A stretch of 64,000 bases of DNA, taken from Beutenbergia cavernae DSM 12333. Lineage in GTDB: Bacteria; Actinomycetota; Actinomycetes; Actinomycetales; Beutenbergiaceae. The position numbers were made by a program, and so were the translations under genes. Where the stretch lies: positions 1,178,001 through 1,242,000 of the forward strand of contig NC_012669.1 of NCBI RefSeq assembly GCF_000023105.1, read 5' to 3'. Position 1 is the stretch's first letter. The number at the start of each line of letters is the position of its first letter. Under the pieces are notes generated by a model, which saw nothing but the letters and a program-made list of their open reading frames with translations, did not search any database and was not told where the DNA came from. Positions 1-8,357 of this stretch are shown here, in pieces.

Positions 1-535
1 GTGGATGCCGGTGATGGGTCAGCGGCCGACGCGCGACCTGTGGGGCGTGGGCCCGCGCATCTCGGAGCGACTCGCGGGGCTCGGGATCCGTACGGTCGCG
101 GATCTCGCGGCGGCCGACGAAGCCGCTCTCGTCGCCGAGTTCGGGCCCACGAACGGGCCGTACGTGCTCGACCTCGGCCGCGGCGGCAGCGACGCCCGCG
201 TCGCGAGCGGGCCGCCGCCGCGGATGGGGCGCAGCCGGGAGGTGACGTTCCCGATCGACCTGACGGACGCCGTCGACGTCCTCGGGCACGTGCTCGAGAT
301 GGCGCGGGAACTGACGACGGCGACGCTCGCCGACTCGCGTCTCGTCGCCAGGGTCGCGGTGAAGGTGCGCGAGGCGCCGTTCTTCACGTCGACCAAGATC
401 GCGAAGGTCCTCCCGGGGCCGACGGCGGAGGTGGCGGTCGTGGAGGAGACGGCGGCCCGGGTGCTCGAACGCTTCGGCGAGCTGCGGCCGGTGCGGCTGC
501 TCGGCGTCCGCGTGGAGTACGACCGGCCCGCCTGA
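1..535 (+). CDS. dinB: DNA polymerase IV (Y-family), C-terminal part
   Basis: This is the 3' end of a gene that begins before the window; the frame is open from base 2 with no start. The visible ~177 residues begin in the thumb, with a helix-hairpin-helix stretch (LWGVGPRISERLAGLGI) that contacts DNA. The little-finger domain follows (from about REVTFPIDL to the end), which sets lesion specificity and clamp interaction in Y-family polymerases. The catalytic palm is outside the window, so activity cannot be judged here. The order HhH then little finger and the ending VRLLGVRVEYDRP are typical of DinB, which extends primers past damaged template bases. It converges with the next gene, 10 nt away. 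Confidence 0.9.
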   Translation, partial: WMPVMGQRPTRDLWGVGPRISERLAGLGIRTVADLAAADEAALVAEFGPTNGPYVLDLGRGGSDARVASGPPPRMGRSREVTFPIDLTDAVDVLGHVLEMARELTTATLADSRLVARVAVKVREAPFFTSTKIAKVLPGPTAEVAVVEETAARVLERFGELRPVRLLGVRVEYDRPA

Positions 536-545
536 CGTGACGGCG

Positions 546-941
546 TCAGGTCAGCTGGGACGTCGCGCCGAGCTCGTGGGCGACGTCGGCGAGCGTCCCG
601 GCGAACGACTCCCTGGTCCGCGCGGCGAAGCCCACGAAGAACCCGTTCGCGAGGCCGACGCCCCAGCGCGCGCGGTTCGCCACGTTCCGCACGCGGTGCT
701 CGACGAGCGTGCCGTCGGGATGCGTGCTCACCGTCCACTCGCCGCGATACCACCAGCCGCCCTGGATCGCGAGGTGGTCGGCGGCAAGCTCGACCGTGGA
801 CCGGTGCCCCGGGGTGTCCTCGACGACGAACGTGCCCTCCGGGTGGGGACCGCCGGGCAGCAGCGACGCGACGAGGGCGTCCCGGACGCGGTCCGGCGGT
901 GCGGTCACGACGCCCGACACCTCGGTGATCATGCGGGCCAC
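546..941 (-). CDS. SRPBCC-family lipid/ligand-binding-fold protein
   Basis: A 131-residue protein with the START/SRPBCC pattern: an opening strand (MITEVSGVVTAPPDRVRDAL), a central run of beta strands with VELAADHLAIQGGWWYRGEW, and a long C-terminal helix (FAARTRESFAGTLADVAHEL). Family members bind hydrophobic ligands or act as small cyclases or hydrolases; no catalytic residue can be pointed to here, so no function is assigned. The GTG at 941 follows a GAGGGAC Shine-Dalgarno-like sequence; an ATG three codons later is an alternative. Confidence 0.7.
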   Translation of the reverse strand: MARMITEVSGVVTAPPDRVRDALVASLLPGGPHPEGTFVVEDTPGHRSTVELAADHLAIQGGWWYRGEWTVSTHPDGTLVEHRVRNVANRARWGVGLANGFFVGFAARTRESFAGTLADVAHELGATSQLT

Positions 942-1108
942 TCGACGTCCCTCCCGTGCGGGGCGACGGCGTGATCGCCGTCGTCCGCATGCGATCCTGC
1001 CACTCGCGTCCGCTGGCGCGTGCTGCGGTCCGGTGCGTCGCTGGCAGCTGATCCGTGTGTCAGTGCCTCCGGGTCACCGGTGTCGGAGGCGTCTGGCAGC
1101 GTCCGGGC

Positions 1109-1588
1109 ATGACACAGCAGACGAAGATCGACCGGGTGCTCGAGGAGTTCCTCGACGCCCAGTCACGGGGCCGCTCGCCGGCCACCGGCGAACGGTACGC
1201 GCGGGTGATCGCGCAGCTGCGGGAGTTCCTCGACGTCGTCGAGGTGGACGCGATGCTCGGCACGGATCCCGGCACGATGCTGCGCGCCGAGCGGGAGTTC
1301 GGAGCCTCCGGTGCGTTCGCCAGGGTGTTCGATCCTGCCGAGCTCGCCGTGTGCCTGCGCGCGTTCCTCGCACCCGAGTGGCGGCTCGAGCCGCGGGCGC
1401 TGTGGGTCACGCAGGTCAGCCTGGTCGGCCGGTTCGTCACCTGGCTCCGCCGGCACGGCTGGATCGACATGCGTGTGTGGGCGTGCGCCGTGTGGGACGT
1501 CGAGGCGGAGGTCGTGCGGCAGCGCGAGCTCATCCGCGCGGTCGCGGCACAGGGCGGGCGGTCCGCCACCGGTGCTCCGGGTCCGTGA
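1109..1588 (+). CDS. Hypothetical protein with integrase-like helical N-terminus
   Basis: 159 residues, not recognised. The first 60 residues (FLDAQSRGRSPATGERYARVIAQLREFLD) read like the SAM-like core-binding helices of tyrosine recombinases, but no R-H-R-Y catalytic domain follows. The rest is helical and tryptophan-rich (VTWLRRHGWIDMRVWACAVWDVEAE). The ATG at 1109 was chosen over an in-frame upstream start because the N-terminus then matches a compact domain. It could be a stand-alone DNA-binding protein, a domesticated recombinase fragment or something unrelated. Confidence 0.5.
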   Translation: MTQQTKIDRVLEEFLDAQSRGRSPATGERYARVIAQLREFLDVVEVDAMLGTDPGTMLRAEREFGASGAFARVFDPAELAVCLRAFLAPEWRLEPRALWVTQVSLVGRFVTWLRRHGWIDMRVWACAVWDVEAEVVRQRELIRAVAAQGGRSATGAPGP

Positions 1589-1612
1589 CGGAGCCAGTGG
1601 CGTGGCCGGGCC

Positions 1613-2471
1613 TCAGCCGACGTGGCTCGCTGCCCTGGCCCCGAGCGCGGCGAACCCGTCCCGCCAGGTGGGGTGGTCGAGGCGGAACCCGAGCTCGCGG
1701 AGGCGGGCGTTGCTCACCGCGCGGCCCGGCGGGACGTCGTCGGGCGCCGGTGGCGGCGGGAGGCCGACGGCGGAGGCGAACGCCGCCCATCCACTCGCCG
1801 AGCGGCGCGGGATCGTCGTCGACGACGTTGACGACGCCGGCCGGCCAGTCGAGAGCGGCTGCGGCGGCGCGTGCGGCGTCGGCGACGTGGACGAAGCTCG
1901 TGATCGCGGAGCGACGGTCGGCGAGCCGGCCGCCGCGGGCGTCCTCGACGGCCGCGCCGTCGACGTCGAACCAGGTGCCCGGCCCGTACACCAGCCCGTA
2001 CCGCAGCACGACGCCGAGCGGGACCTCGGCCACCGCGGTCTCGAGGGCGCCGACACCTGAGGAGTCCGTCGACACCGGTTCGTCCTCGCCGGCCCGCCCG
2101 GGCCCGGGCAGGTACGTCCAGGCGACGCTCTGCGCCACGACCCGCTCGACTCCGTGGGCCGCCGCGGCGTCGACGATCGCGCGGGTGGCGAGGGTCCGCA
2201 GGCGCGCGTTCGCGGTGTAGTCCCGCGCGCCCAGGTCCGTGAGCTGGTGCACGATCGCGTCCGGCGCGGCTTCCGCGACGGCCGCTTCGACGTCGTCCGC
2301 CCGACGAGCGTCGGCGACGACGGCGCCGAGTCCGGTCTCGCGCCACGCCTGCGCCGTCCGCTCGGACCGCGTCGCGCCCGTCACGCTGTGCCCGGCGGCG
2401 ACGAGCCGGGGGAGCAGCTGCCGGCCGATCGCGCCGCTGCCGCCGAACACCAGGATCCGCACGCCCACCAT
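1613..2471 (-). pseudogene. NAD-dependent epimerase/dehydratase with a single-base frameshift
   Basis: Atypical extended-SDR protein. The N-terminal Rossmann fold is clear (ILVFGGSGAIGRQLLPRL), with the SVAWTY and LRYGLVYGPG segments of NAD-dependent sugar epimerases. At the run of three C (1786-1788) the frame breaks: reading from the start gives junk after PLGEWM, while the neighbouring frame supplies the expected C-terminus (AAFASAVGLP... SNARLRELGF... HPTWRDGF) ending at 1613. Removing one G (minus strand) joins the halves into a ~285-residue protein of normal family length. Either the base is a sequencing error or the gene is freshly inactivated. The ATG at 2471 is used; a GTG at 2462, 7 nt after CAGGAT, would give the leaderless start VRILVFGG. 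Confidence 0.75.
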
Positions 2472-2548
2472 CCTGCCGCACCGGCTCGACACGCGGACGC
2501 AAGGGCCGCCGTCGTCGTCGCCGGGACCTGAGTTCGTACGCTGGCGCC

Positions 2549-2968
2549 ATGGCTTCCACCATCCCGGCCGGCTTCGCCGACCTGCTCGAGCGTCCCCTGT
2601 TCGCCCACCTCGCGACCGTCCACCCGGACGGGTCGCCGCAGAGCAGCGTCATGTGGTTCGTCTGGGAGGGCGACGTCATCCGCTTCACGCACACGTCCCG
2701 GCGGCAGAAGTACCGGAACGTCGCGCACGAGCCGCGCGTCGCGCTCTCGATCGTCGACCCGGACGACACCGGCCGCTACCTGGAGATCCGCGGTCAGGTG
2801 ATCTCCGTGGAGCCCGACGACGCGGAGGCGTCCTTCTACCGTTCCCTCCAGGAGCGCTACGGCGACGTCTACCCGATCACCGACGCCGACGTCCGCGTGG
2901 TGATCACCGTGCTGCCCGAGTACGCCCGCGGACGCGGCGAGGGCGACACCTCCTCCGTCGTGTCCTGA
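2549..2968 (+). CDS. PPOX-class F420-dependent / pyridoxamine-oxidase-fold protein
   Basis: 139 residues with the split-barrel flavin/deazaflavin-binding fold. The N-terminal helix and first strands (FADLLERPLFAHLATVHPDGSPQSSVMWFVW) are followed by IRFTHTSRRQKYRNVAHEPRVALSIVDPDD and IRGQVISVEPDD, the usual order in the PPOX class F420-dependent enzymes of actinobacteria. Such proteins are small cytosolic oxidoreductases whose substrates are mostly unknown, so no specific reaction is claimed. TACGCT at 2537-2542 ends 6 nt before the ATG and there is no Shine-Dalgarno, suggesting a leaderless mRNA. Confidence 0.85.
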   Translation: MASTIPAGFADLLERPLFAHLATVHPDGSPQSSVMWFVWEGDVIRFTHTSRRQKYRNVAHEPRVALSIVDPDDTGRYLEIRGQVISVEPDDAEASFYRSLQERYGDVYPITDADVRVVITVLPEYARGRGEGDTSSVVS

Positions 2969-3045
2969 CCGCTGACGCCGGCGACGCCGGGCGGGCCACC
3001 ACGCCCGTCCGGGTCGTCGTCGGCGCCCGGTGCCAGGATGAGCCG

Positions 3046-4803
3046 GTGAACGTCGTGGTGGCCGAGGGGGACGACGAGGTCGTGCACCTCGAGGTCGTCG
3101 GCGAAGGGGACGACGATGGCCCCGCCGCGGGGACGGCGGCCCGCACGGTGTCGCGCGACGACTGGCCGGGCGAGGTCGCGCGGACGGAGGCTGCGGCGCA
3201 CCTCGACGGCGGCCACGTGCGCTGGGTGTGGGACGACACGTCCCGCTGGTACCCAGAACTGCTCCGGGCCGGGGTGCGGGTCGAGCGGTGCCACGACCTG
3301 CGGCTCGCCCACACGATCCTGCGGCGCTCCACCTCCTCGGCGTCCTCCGATCTCGCGCGGGCCGACCCGGGCCCGTGGGACGTCGCCCCGGAGGTGGGCG
3401 AGGGCGCCGAGGAGGCGTCGCCGTCGTCCACGCCGAGTCTCTTCGAGCAGTGGGAGGCGCCGCCGCCACGGCCGGAACGCCCGGATCCTCTGGCGGAGCT
3501 GGCGCTGCAGGAGGCGGCGCTGCGGTCCGCAGGAGACGACGCCGGCCGGCTCCGTCTTCTCATCGCCGCCGAGTCGAGCGGCGCACTCGTGGCCTCGGAG
3601 CTGCAGCACGACGGGCTCCCGTTCCGGGTCGACGTGCACGACGCGACCCTCACCCGCATGCTCGGCCCACGCCCCGCACGGGTGGGGCAGCGGCCGGCGC
3701 TGCTCGAGGCCCTCGCCGCCCAGGTCCGCGACGCGCTCGACGTCCCCACGCTCAACCCGGACTCCCAGCCGGACCTGCTGCGCGCGCTCCGCCGGAGCGG
3801 GCTCGACGTGACCTCGACCAGCAAGTGGGAGCTGCAACGCTCCGAGCATCCCGCGGTCGCGCCCCTCCTGGAGTACAAGAAGCTGTACCGCCTGCTCTCC
3901 GCGAACGGATGGGCGTGGATGGACCAGTGGGTGACGGACGGGAGGTTCCGCGCCGAGTGGGTGCCCGGCGGCGTCGTCACCGGGCGCTGGGCCACCCGCG
4001 GTGGCGGCGCGTTGCAGCTGCCGAAGGGGATCAGGTCGGCGGTGCGTGCCGACGACGGCTGGCTGCTCGTCATCGCGGACGCGGCGCAGCTCGAGCCGCG
4101 GATCCTCGCCGCGATGTCCGGCGACGACGCGATGGTCGCCGCCGGCGCTCGGGGCGACCTGTACGCCGGGCTGGTGGAGGCCGGCGTCGTCGACACGCGT
4201 GCGCACGCCAAGGTCGCCATGCTGGCCGCGCTGTACGGCGCGACCACCGGCCAGGCGGCGATGCTCGTGCCGCGGCTCGCCCGGGCGTACCCGCGCGCGG
4301 TCGGGCTGGTCGACGCGGCGGCCCGGGTGGGGGAGAACGGCGGCGTCGTCAGCACGTGGCTCGGGCGCTCGTCCGTGCCGCCCGGGGAGGCGTGGCACGC
4401 GGCGCAGTCGGCGGCCTCGGCCCCGGACGCCACGCCCGACGACGAGCGCCGCGCCCGGTCGCGCGCCCGCGACTGGGGCCGGTTCACCCGCAACTTCGTG
4501 GTGCAGGGGACCGCCGCGGAGTGGGCGCTGTGCTGGATGGCGGCGCTGCGCCGCCGGCTGGCGTCGCTCGAGGGCGACGCCGGCGTCCCGCGCCTCGCGT
4601 TCTTCCTGCACGACGAGCTCATCGTCCACACGCCGGGGGCCGTGGCCGACGACGTCGCCGCGGCGGTGCGCGACGCCGGCCGCGAGGCGTCGCGGCTGCT
4701 GTTCGGGCCAGGCGCGCCGGAGGTGCCCCTCGACGTGGTCGTCGCCGAGGACTACGGGGAGGGCGGGGACGCCGACGCCCTTCCCGTCATCGACGACGAG
4801 TAG
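3046..4803 (+). CDS. Bifunctional 3'-5' exonuclease/DNA polymerase-type protein (family A, no 5' nuclease)
   Basis: 585 residues, the length usual for the actinobacterial PolA-like protein lacking the 5'-nuclease domain. The polymerase core is intact in outline: motif A has Asp345 in ADAAQLEPR (canonical DYSQIELR), motif B has Arg385, Lys389 and Tyr397 in RAHAKVAMLAALYG, and motif C is HDE at 522-524. Changes are visible: motif A has lost Tyr and Ser, and the O-helix Phe is Leu. The N-terminal 230 residues lack an obvious DxE exonuclease motif, so proofreading is doubtful. It may act in repair synthesis. The GTG at 3046 follows CAGGAT by 6 nt; the open frame extends far upstream across other genes, which is not coding. 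Confidence 0.85.
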   Translation: MNVVVAEGDDEVVHLEVVGEGDDDGPAAGTAARTVSRDDWPGEVARTEAAAHLDGGHVRWVWDDTSRWYPELLRAGVRVERCHDLRLAHTILRRSTSSASSDLARADPGPWDVAPEVGEGAEEASPSSTPSLFEQWEAPPPRPERPDPLAELALQEAALRSAGDDAGRLRLLIAAESSGALVASELQHDGLPFRVDVHDATLTRMLGPRPARVGQRPALLEALAAQVRDALDVPTLNPDSQPDLLRALRRSGLDVTSTSKWELQRSEHPAVAPLLEYKKLYRLLSANGWAWMDQWVTDGRFRAEWVPGGVVTGRWATRGGGALQLPKGIRSAVRADDGWLLVIADAAQLEPRILAAMSGDDAMVAAGARGDLYAGLVEAGVVDTRAHAKVAMLAALYGATTGQAAMLVPRLARAYPRAVGLVDAAARVGENGGVVSTWLGRSSVPPGEAWHAAQSAASAPDATPDDERRARSRARDWGRFTRNFVVQGTAAEWALCWMAALRRRLASLEGDAGVPRLAFFLHDELIVHTPGAVADDVAAAVRDAGREASRLLFGPGAPEVPLDVVVAEDYGEGGDADALPVIDDE

Positions 4804-4883
4804 CCGCCGCGGCGCGGGGGAGACCGGGTCTGGGCCGGGAGACGCTGACGGACGGGCTGGGAGCGGCGGCCGCTGCCCGGCCC

Positions 4884-4889
4884 TACGCT
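4884..4889 (+). promoter_or_regulatory. -10 hexamer of a leaderless start (NYN gene)
   Basis: TACGCT lies 6 nt before the ATG at 4896 with no Shine-Dalgarno between. It fixes that ATG over the overlapping ATG at 4900, which is in a different frame. Confidence 0.55.
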
Positions 4890-4895
4890 GGCCGG

Positions 4896-6032
4896 ATGGA
4901 TGCCGACGAGCGCTTGGCCGTGTTCCTGGACTACGAGAACCTCGCGCTCGGTGCGCGCGAGCACCTCGGGGGGATGGCGTTCGACTTCGGGCCGATCGCC
5001 GACGCTCTCGCTGTGCGAGGACGCGTGGTCGTGCGGCGCGCGTACGCGGACTGGTCGTACTTCGACGACGACCGGCGCGCCCTCACCCGGCACCAGGTCG
5101 AGCTCATCGAGATGCCGCAGCGCATGGGCGCGTCGCGGAAGAACGCCGCCGACATCAAGATGGTCGTGGACGCGATCGAGATGGCGTTCGAGCGGGAGTA
5201 CATCTCGACGTTCGTCATGTGTACAGGGGACAGCGACTTCTCGCCGCTCGTGCACAAGCTCCGCGAGCTGAACAAGCGCGTGATCGGGGTCGGCGTCGAG
5301 AACTCCACGTCCCGGCTGCTGCCGCCGGCCTGCGACGAGTTCTTGTTCTACGACCGGCTCGAGGGTGTCGACGTCCCGGACGAGCCGGCACCGACCACGC
5401 GTCGCGGCTCGGGCCGCCGGGCGGCGGCGGCGCCGGCCCCTGCCGAGCCGGCGCCCGGCGCGGGGCAGCCGGTCGTCGTCGACCCGGCCACGGCCACGGA
5501 TCAGGAGGCGCCGGACGCCGCGGCCGCGCGCCAGGACGCCGACGGCGCGGAGCCCGCCGAGGAGCAGCCCGAGCTCGCGGTGCGGATCGCCCAGACGTTG
5601 AGCGACCTCGAGGCCTCGGCCGGCGGCACGGTCACGGCGTCACTGCTCAAGCGGACGCTGCTGCGCAAGGACCCGACGTTCAGCGAGGCCGACTACGGCT
5701 ACCGCGCGTTCGGGGAGCTGCTGCGCCATCTCGCCGACGACGGCGTCGTCGAGCTGTCCGCCGGCCCGGCCGCCGGCGACCCGCAGATCGCGCTGCCCGA
5801 GCAGGGCGACCGCGCCGAGGCGTTCGCCCTGGTGCGGTCGGTGGTCGCCGAGGCGGGCGGCCGGGCGGCCCTGTCCGGCCTCAAGAACAAGCTGCGCAAG
5901 GCGCGCCCCGCGTTCAGCGAGAAGTCGCTCGGCTTCCGCGGGTTCCTGCAGTTCTGCAAGGCGGCACAGGAGGCCGGCGTCGTCGCCCTCGCATGGGACG
6001 ACGACGCCGACGACTACCTCGTCACCGTGTGA
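4896..6032 (+). CDS. NYN-domain ribonuclease-like protein with two OST-HTH/LOTUS domains
   Basis: 378 residues. Residues 1-150 form a NYN (PIN-like) domain: VFLDYENLAL carries the first acidic residues, KNAADIKMVVDAIEMAF a middle acidic motif, and CTGDSDFSPLV the classic T-G-D-S-D-F end. The metal-binding aspartates of a PIN-fold nuclease are therefore present. A low-complexity Pro/Ala/Glu linker (about 155-225) leads to two OST-HTH/LOTUS domains: AVRIAQTLSDLEASAGG...FSEADYGYRAFGELLRHL and EAFALVRSVVAEAGG...FSEKSLGFRGFLQFCK. LOTUS domains bind RNA, often G-rich, and pair with NYN in bacterial RNA-processing proteins. The 3' end overlaps the convergent copper ATPase gene by 19 nt. Confidence 0.9.
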   Translation: MDADERLAVFLDYENLALGAREHLGGMAFDFGPIADALAVRGRVVVRRAYADWSYFDDDRRALTRHQVELIEMPQRMGASRKNAADIKMVVDAIEMAFEREYISTFVMCTGDSDFSPLVHKLRELNKRVIGVGVENSTSRLLPPACDEFLFYDRLEGVDVPDEPAPTTRRGSGRRAAAAPAPAEPAPGAGQPVVVDPATATDQEAPDAAAARQDADGAEPAEEQPELAVRIAQTLSDLEASAGGTVTASLLKRTLLRKDPTFSEADYGYRAFGELLRHLADDGVVELSAGPAAGDPQIALPEQGDRAEAFALVRSVVAEAGGRAALSGLKNKLRKARPAFSEKSLGFRGFLQFCKAAQEAGVVALAWDDDADDYLVTV

Positions 6033-8251
6033 GCCTCGCGCTCCCGCGGCGACGTGGCTGAGCCCGCCACGACCGCCTCGGGGCGCAGGTCCAGGCGGCG
6101 CAGCGTCTGGGCGTTGAGCGCCACGATCACCGTCGAGGCCGACATGAGCAGCGCCCCGGCCGCCATCGGCATCACGAACCCCCACGGTGCGAGCACGCCC
6201 GCCGCGAGGGGGACGGCGACGATGTTGTAGCCCGCCGCCCACCACAGGTTCTGCTTCATCTTGCGGTAGGACGCCCGGGACAGGTCGACGACGGAGAGCA
6301 CGCTCCGCGGGTCGTCGCTGGCCAGCACGACGCCGGCGCTCGCGATCGCGACGTCGGTCCCGGCGCCGATCGCGAGCCCCACGTCGGCCTGGGCGAGCGC
6401 CGGGGCGTCGTTGACGCCGTCGCCGACCATCGCGACGGTGCGGCCCCCGGCCTGCAGTCGCCCGACCTCCGCGCCCTTGTCCTGCGGCTTGACGCCGGCC
6501 AGGACCCGGTCGATGCCGAGCTCCGCCGCGACCGCCTTCGCCACGGGCTCCGCGTCCCCGGTGATCATCGCCACCTCGATGCCGCGCGCGTGCAGGGCGT
6601 CCACGGCCTCGCGGGCCTGCGGCCGGACGGCGTCGGCCAGAGCCAGTGCGCCGATGACGACGCCGTCCGCCAGCACGTGCAGGACCGTCGCCCCCGCCCA
6701 CTCGTGCGTCCCGTCGAGCGGCGCCGCGCCGTGCGCCTCCAGCAGGGCCGGACCACCCACGGCGACCCGGACGCCGTCGACCTCCGCCTCGACGCCGACA
6801 CCGGACGTGGACGTGAAGTCGCGAGACGCCGGGAGGTCGAGTCCGCGCTCCTGCGCACTCCGCACGATGGCGGCGGCGAGCGGGTGCTCGCTGTCCGCCT
6901 CGGCGGCGGCAGCTCGGGCCAGCACGTCGTCCTCCGTGCCGAGCGCGGCCAGCACGTGGGTCACGGCCGGTCGCCCCTCGGTGAGCGTGCCGGTCTTGTC
7001 GAACAGGACGACGTCGACGGTGCGCATGCGCTCGAGCGCCAGCCGGTCCGTGACGAGGATCCCGGCCTTGGCCGCGCGCTCGGTGGAGATCGCGACGACC
7101 AGCGGGATCGCCAGGCCGAGCGCGTGGGGGCAGGCGATGACGAGCACGGTGATGAGCCGGATGAGGCCGGCGTCCGGTTCCCCGATCGCCGACCAGACGG
7201 CGATCGTGATCGCGGCGGCGCCCAGGGCGTACCAGAACAGCCAGGCGGCCGCCCGGTCCGCGAGCCGCTGGGCCCGGGACGTGGACGCCTGCGCCTCGGC
7301 CACGAGGCGCGAGATCCCCGCGAGCGCCGTGTCCTCGCCGACGGCGTCGACCCGCACCCGCAGGCCGGAGTCCGTCGCGACCGTCCCGGCCACGACGCGG
7401 TCGCCGACGCCGCGCCGCACCGGCACCGACTCCCCGGTGATCATCGACTCGTCGAGGTGCGCGGCGCCGTCGGTCACCTCGCCGTCGGCGGGCACGCGCC
7501 CACCGGGACGGACGACGACGACGTCGCCCACCCCGAGCGCGGCCGGTGCCACCGTCTCGACGCCGCCGTCCGCGGTGACCCGCTCGGCCTCGTCGGGCAG
7601 GAGCGCCGCCAGCTGGTCGAGCGCCGACGACGACGCCGCGAGCGACCGCATCTCGATCCAGTGCCCGAGCAGCATGATGACGACGAGCAGCGCGAGCTCC
7701 CACCAGGCGTCGAGGTCCATGGGGAGCAGGCCGAGCGTGGCCCCCCACGAGGAGAAGAACGCCACAGTGATCGCGAGCGCGATGAGCAGCATCATCCCCG
7801 GCTTGCGGGCGCGCAACTCATCGACGGCGCCGCTCAGGAAGGGCCGGCCGCCCCAGACGTACACGAGCGTGCCGAGCACGGGGGACACCCAGCGGACCCA
7901 GGTGGCGTCGGGCAGGTGGTAGCCGAGCAGATCGGCGAACATCGGGCTGAAGGCCACGACCGGGACCGCGACCGCGAGCATGACCCAGAACAGGGTGCGG
8001 AACTGCGCGACGTGGCCCGCATGGCCGCCGTGACCGGCGTGTCCTGCGTGGCCCGCGTGGCCCTCGTGTCCTGCGTGGCCCGCGTGGCCGCCGTGACCCG
8101 CGTGTCCTGCATGGACCTCGTGCCCCGCGTGCGCGCTCGGCTCGACTCCGACGTCGTGCGACACCTCGCCCGCGTGCTCGGCGTGCGACCCGTGGTCGGG
8201 TTCGGCGGTCGTCGGCATGCGGTGGGAGTCGTGGCCGTGCGGCGTGCTCAT
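6014..8251 (-). CDS. copB: Heavy-metal P-type ATPase, CopB-like (P1B-3), His-rich N-terminus
   Basis: 745 residues. Residues 41-80 carry a histidine at exactly every third position (HAG/HGG/HEG triplets), and more histidines precede it; there is no CxxC metal-binding domain. Next come membrane helices, the actuator motif TGES, the channel motif CPH in VIACPHALG, the phosphorylation site DKTGT, SEHPL and GDGVNDAP. Near the C-terminus lie YN and MSASTV helices. CPH and a His-rich tail mark the CopB/P1B-3 group, which exports copper (or silver) from the cytosol. The ATG at 8251 opens the His-rich protein; a near-perfect CsoR operator lies 58 bp upstream, so copper induction is likely. Confidence 0.93.
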   Translation of the reverse strand: MSTPHGHDSHRMPTTAEPDHGSHAEHAGEVSHDVGVEPSAHAGHEVHAGHAGHGGHAGHAGHEGHAGHAGHAGHGGHAGHVAQFRTLFWVMLAVAVPVVAFSPMFADLLGYHLPDATWVRWVSPVLGTLVYVWGGRPFLSGAVDELRARKPGMMLLIALAITVAFFSSWGATLGLLPMDLDAWWELALLVVIMLLGHWIEMRSLAASSSALDQLAALLPDEAERVTADGGVETVAPAALGVGDVVVVRPGGRVPADGEVTDGAAHLDESMITGESVPVRRGVGDRVVAGTVATDSGLRVRVDAVGEDTALAGISRLVAEAQASTSRAQRLADRAAAWLFWYALGAAAITIAVWSAIGEPDAGLIRLITVLVIACPHALGLAIPLVVAISTERAAKAGILVTDRLALERMRTVDVVLFDKTGTLTEGRPAVTHVLAALGTEDDVLARAAAAEADSEHPLAAAIVRSAQERGLDLPASRDFTSTSGVGVEAEVDGVRVAVGGPALLEAHGAAPLDGTHEWAGATVLHVLADGVVIGALALADAVRPQAREAVDALHARGIEVAMITGDAEPVAKAVAAELGIDRVLAGVKPQDKGAEVGRLQAGGRTVAMVGDGVNDAPALAQADVGLAIGAGTDVAIASAGVVLASDDPRSVLSVVDLSRASYRKMKQNLWWAAGYNIVAVPLAAGVLAPWGFVMPMAAGALLMSASTVIVALNAQTLRRLDLRPEAVVAGSATSPREREAHTVTR

Positions 8252-8309
8252 CGTGGCTCCAGATCGTCGCGACGAGGCGGCGTGCCCGCCCGTCGACCTG
8301 GCCAACTCT

Positions 8310-8326
8310 ATACCCCCTAGGGGTAT
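8310..8326. promoter_or_regulatory. CsoR-type copper operator
   Basis: The sequence ATACCCCCTAGGGGTAT is an inverted repeat of the TACCC-N-GGGTA form bound by the copper-sensing repressor CsoR. It sits 58 bp upstream of the copper ATPase start and would overlap its promoter. No csoR gene is present in this window, so the regulator must be encoded elsewhere. Confidence 0.75.
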
Positions 8327-8357
8327 TCCGCCGGAGCGGGTGGCGGAGATGCCCGCG

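Noticed and set aside
1109-1588. Calling the 159-residue protein an integrase
   Set aside because: Only the helical N-terminus resembles one; no catalytic domain exists.
2239-3045. Upstream in-frame extension of the polymerase gene
   Set aside because: It overlaps the epimerase and PPOX genes in other frames; the GTG at 3046 has a -10 hexamer and fits family length.
8011-8131. Repeat region considered as a CRISPR or VNTR
   Set aside because: It is the coding DNA of the His-Ala-Gly triplets, with no spacers.
7818-8357. Extension of the decayed small gene through the copper ATPase
   Set aside because: It covers the His-rich N-terminus and the CsoR operator; residues are low-complexity Arg/Gly/His shadows.
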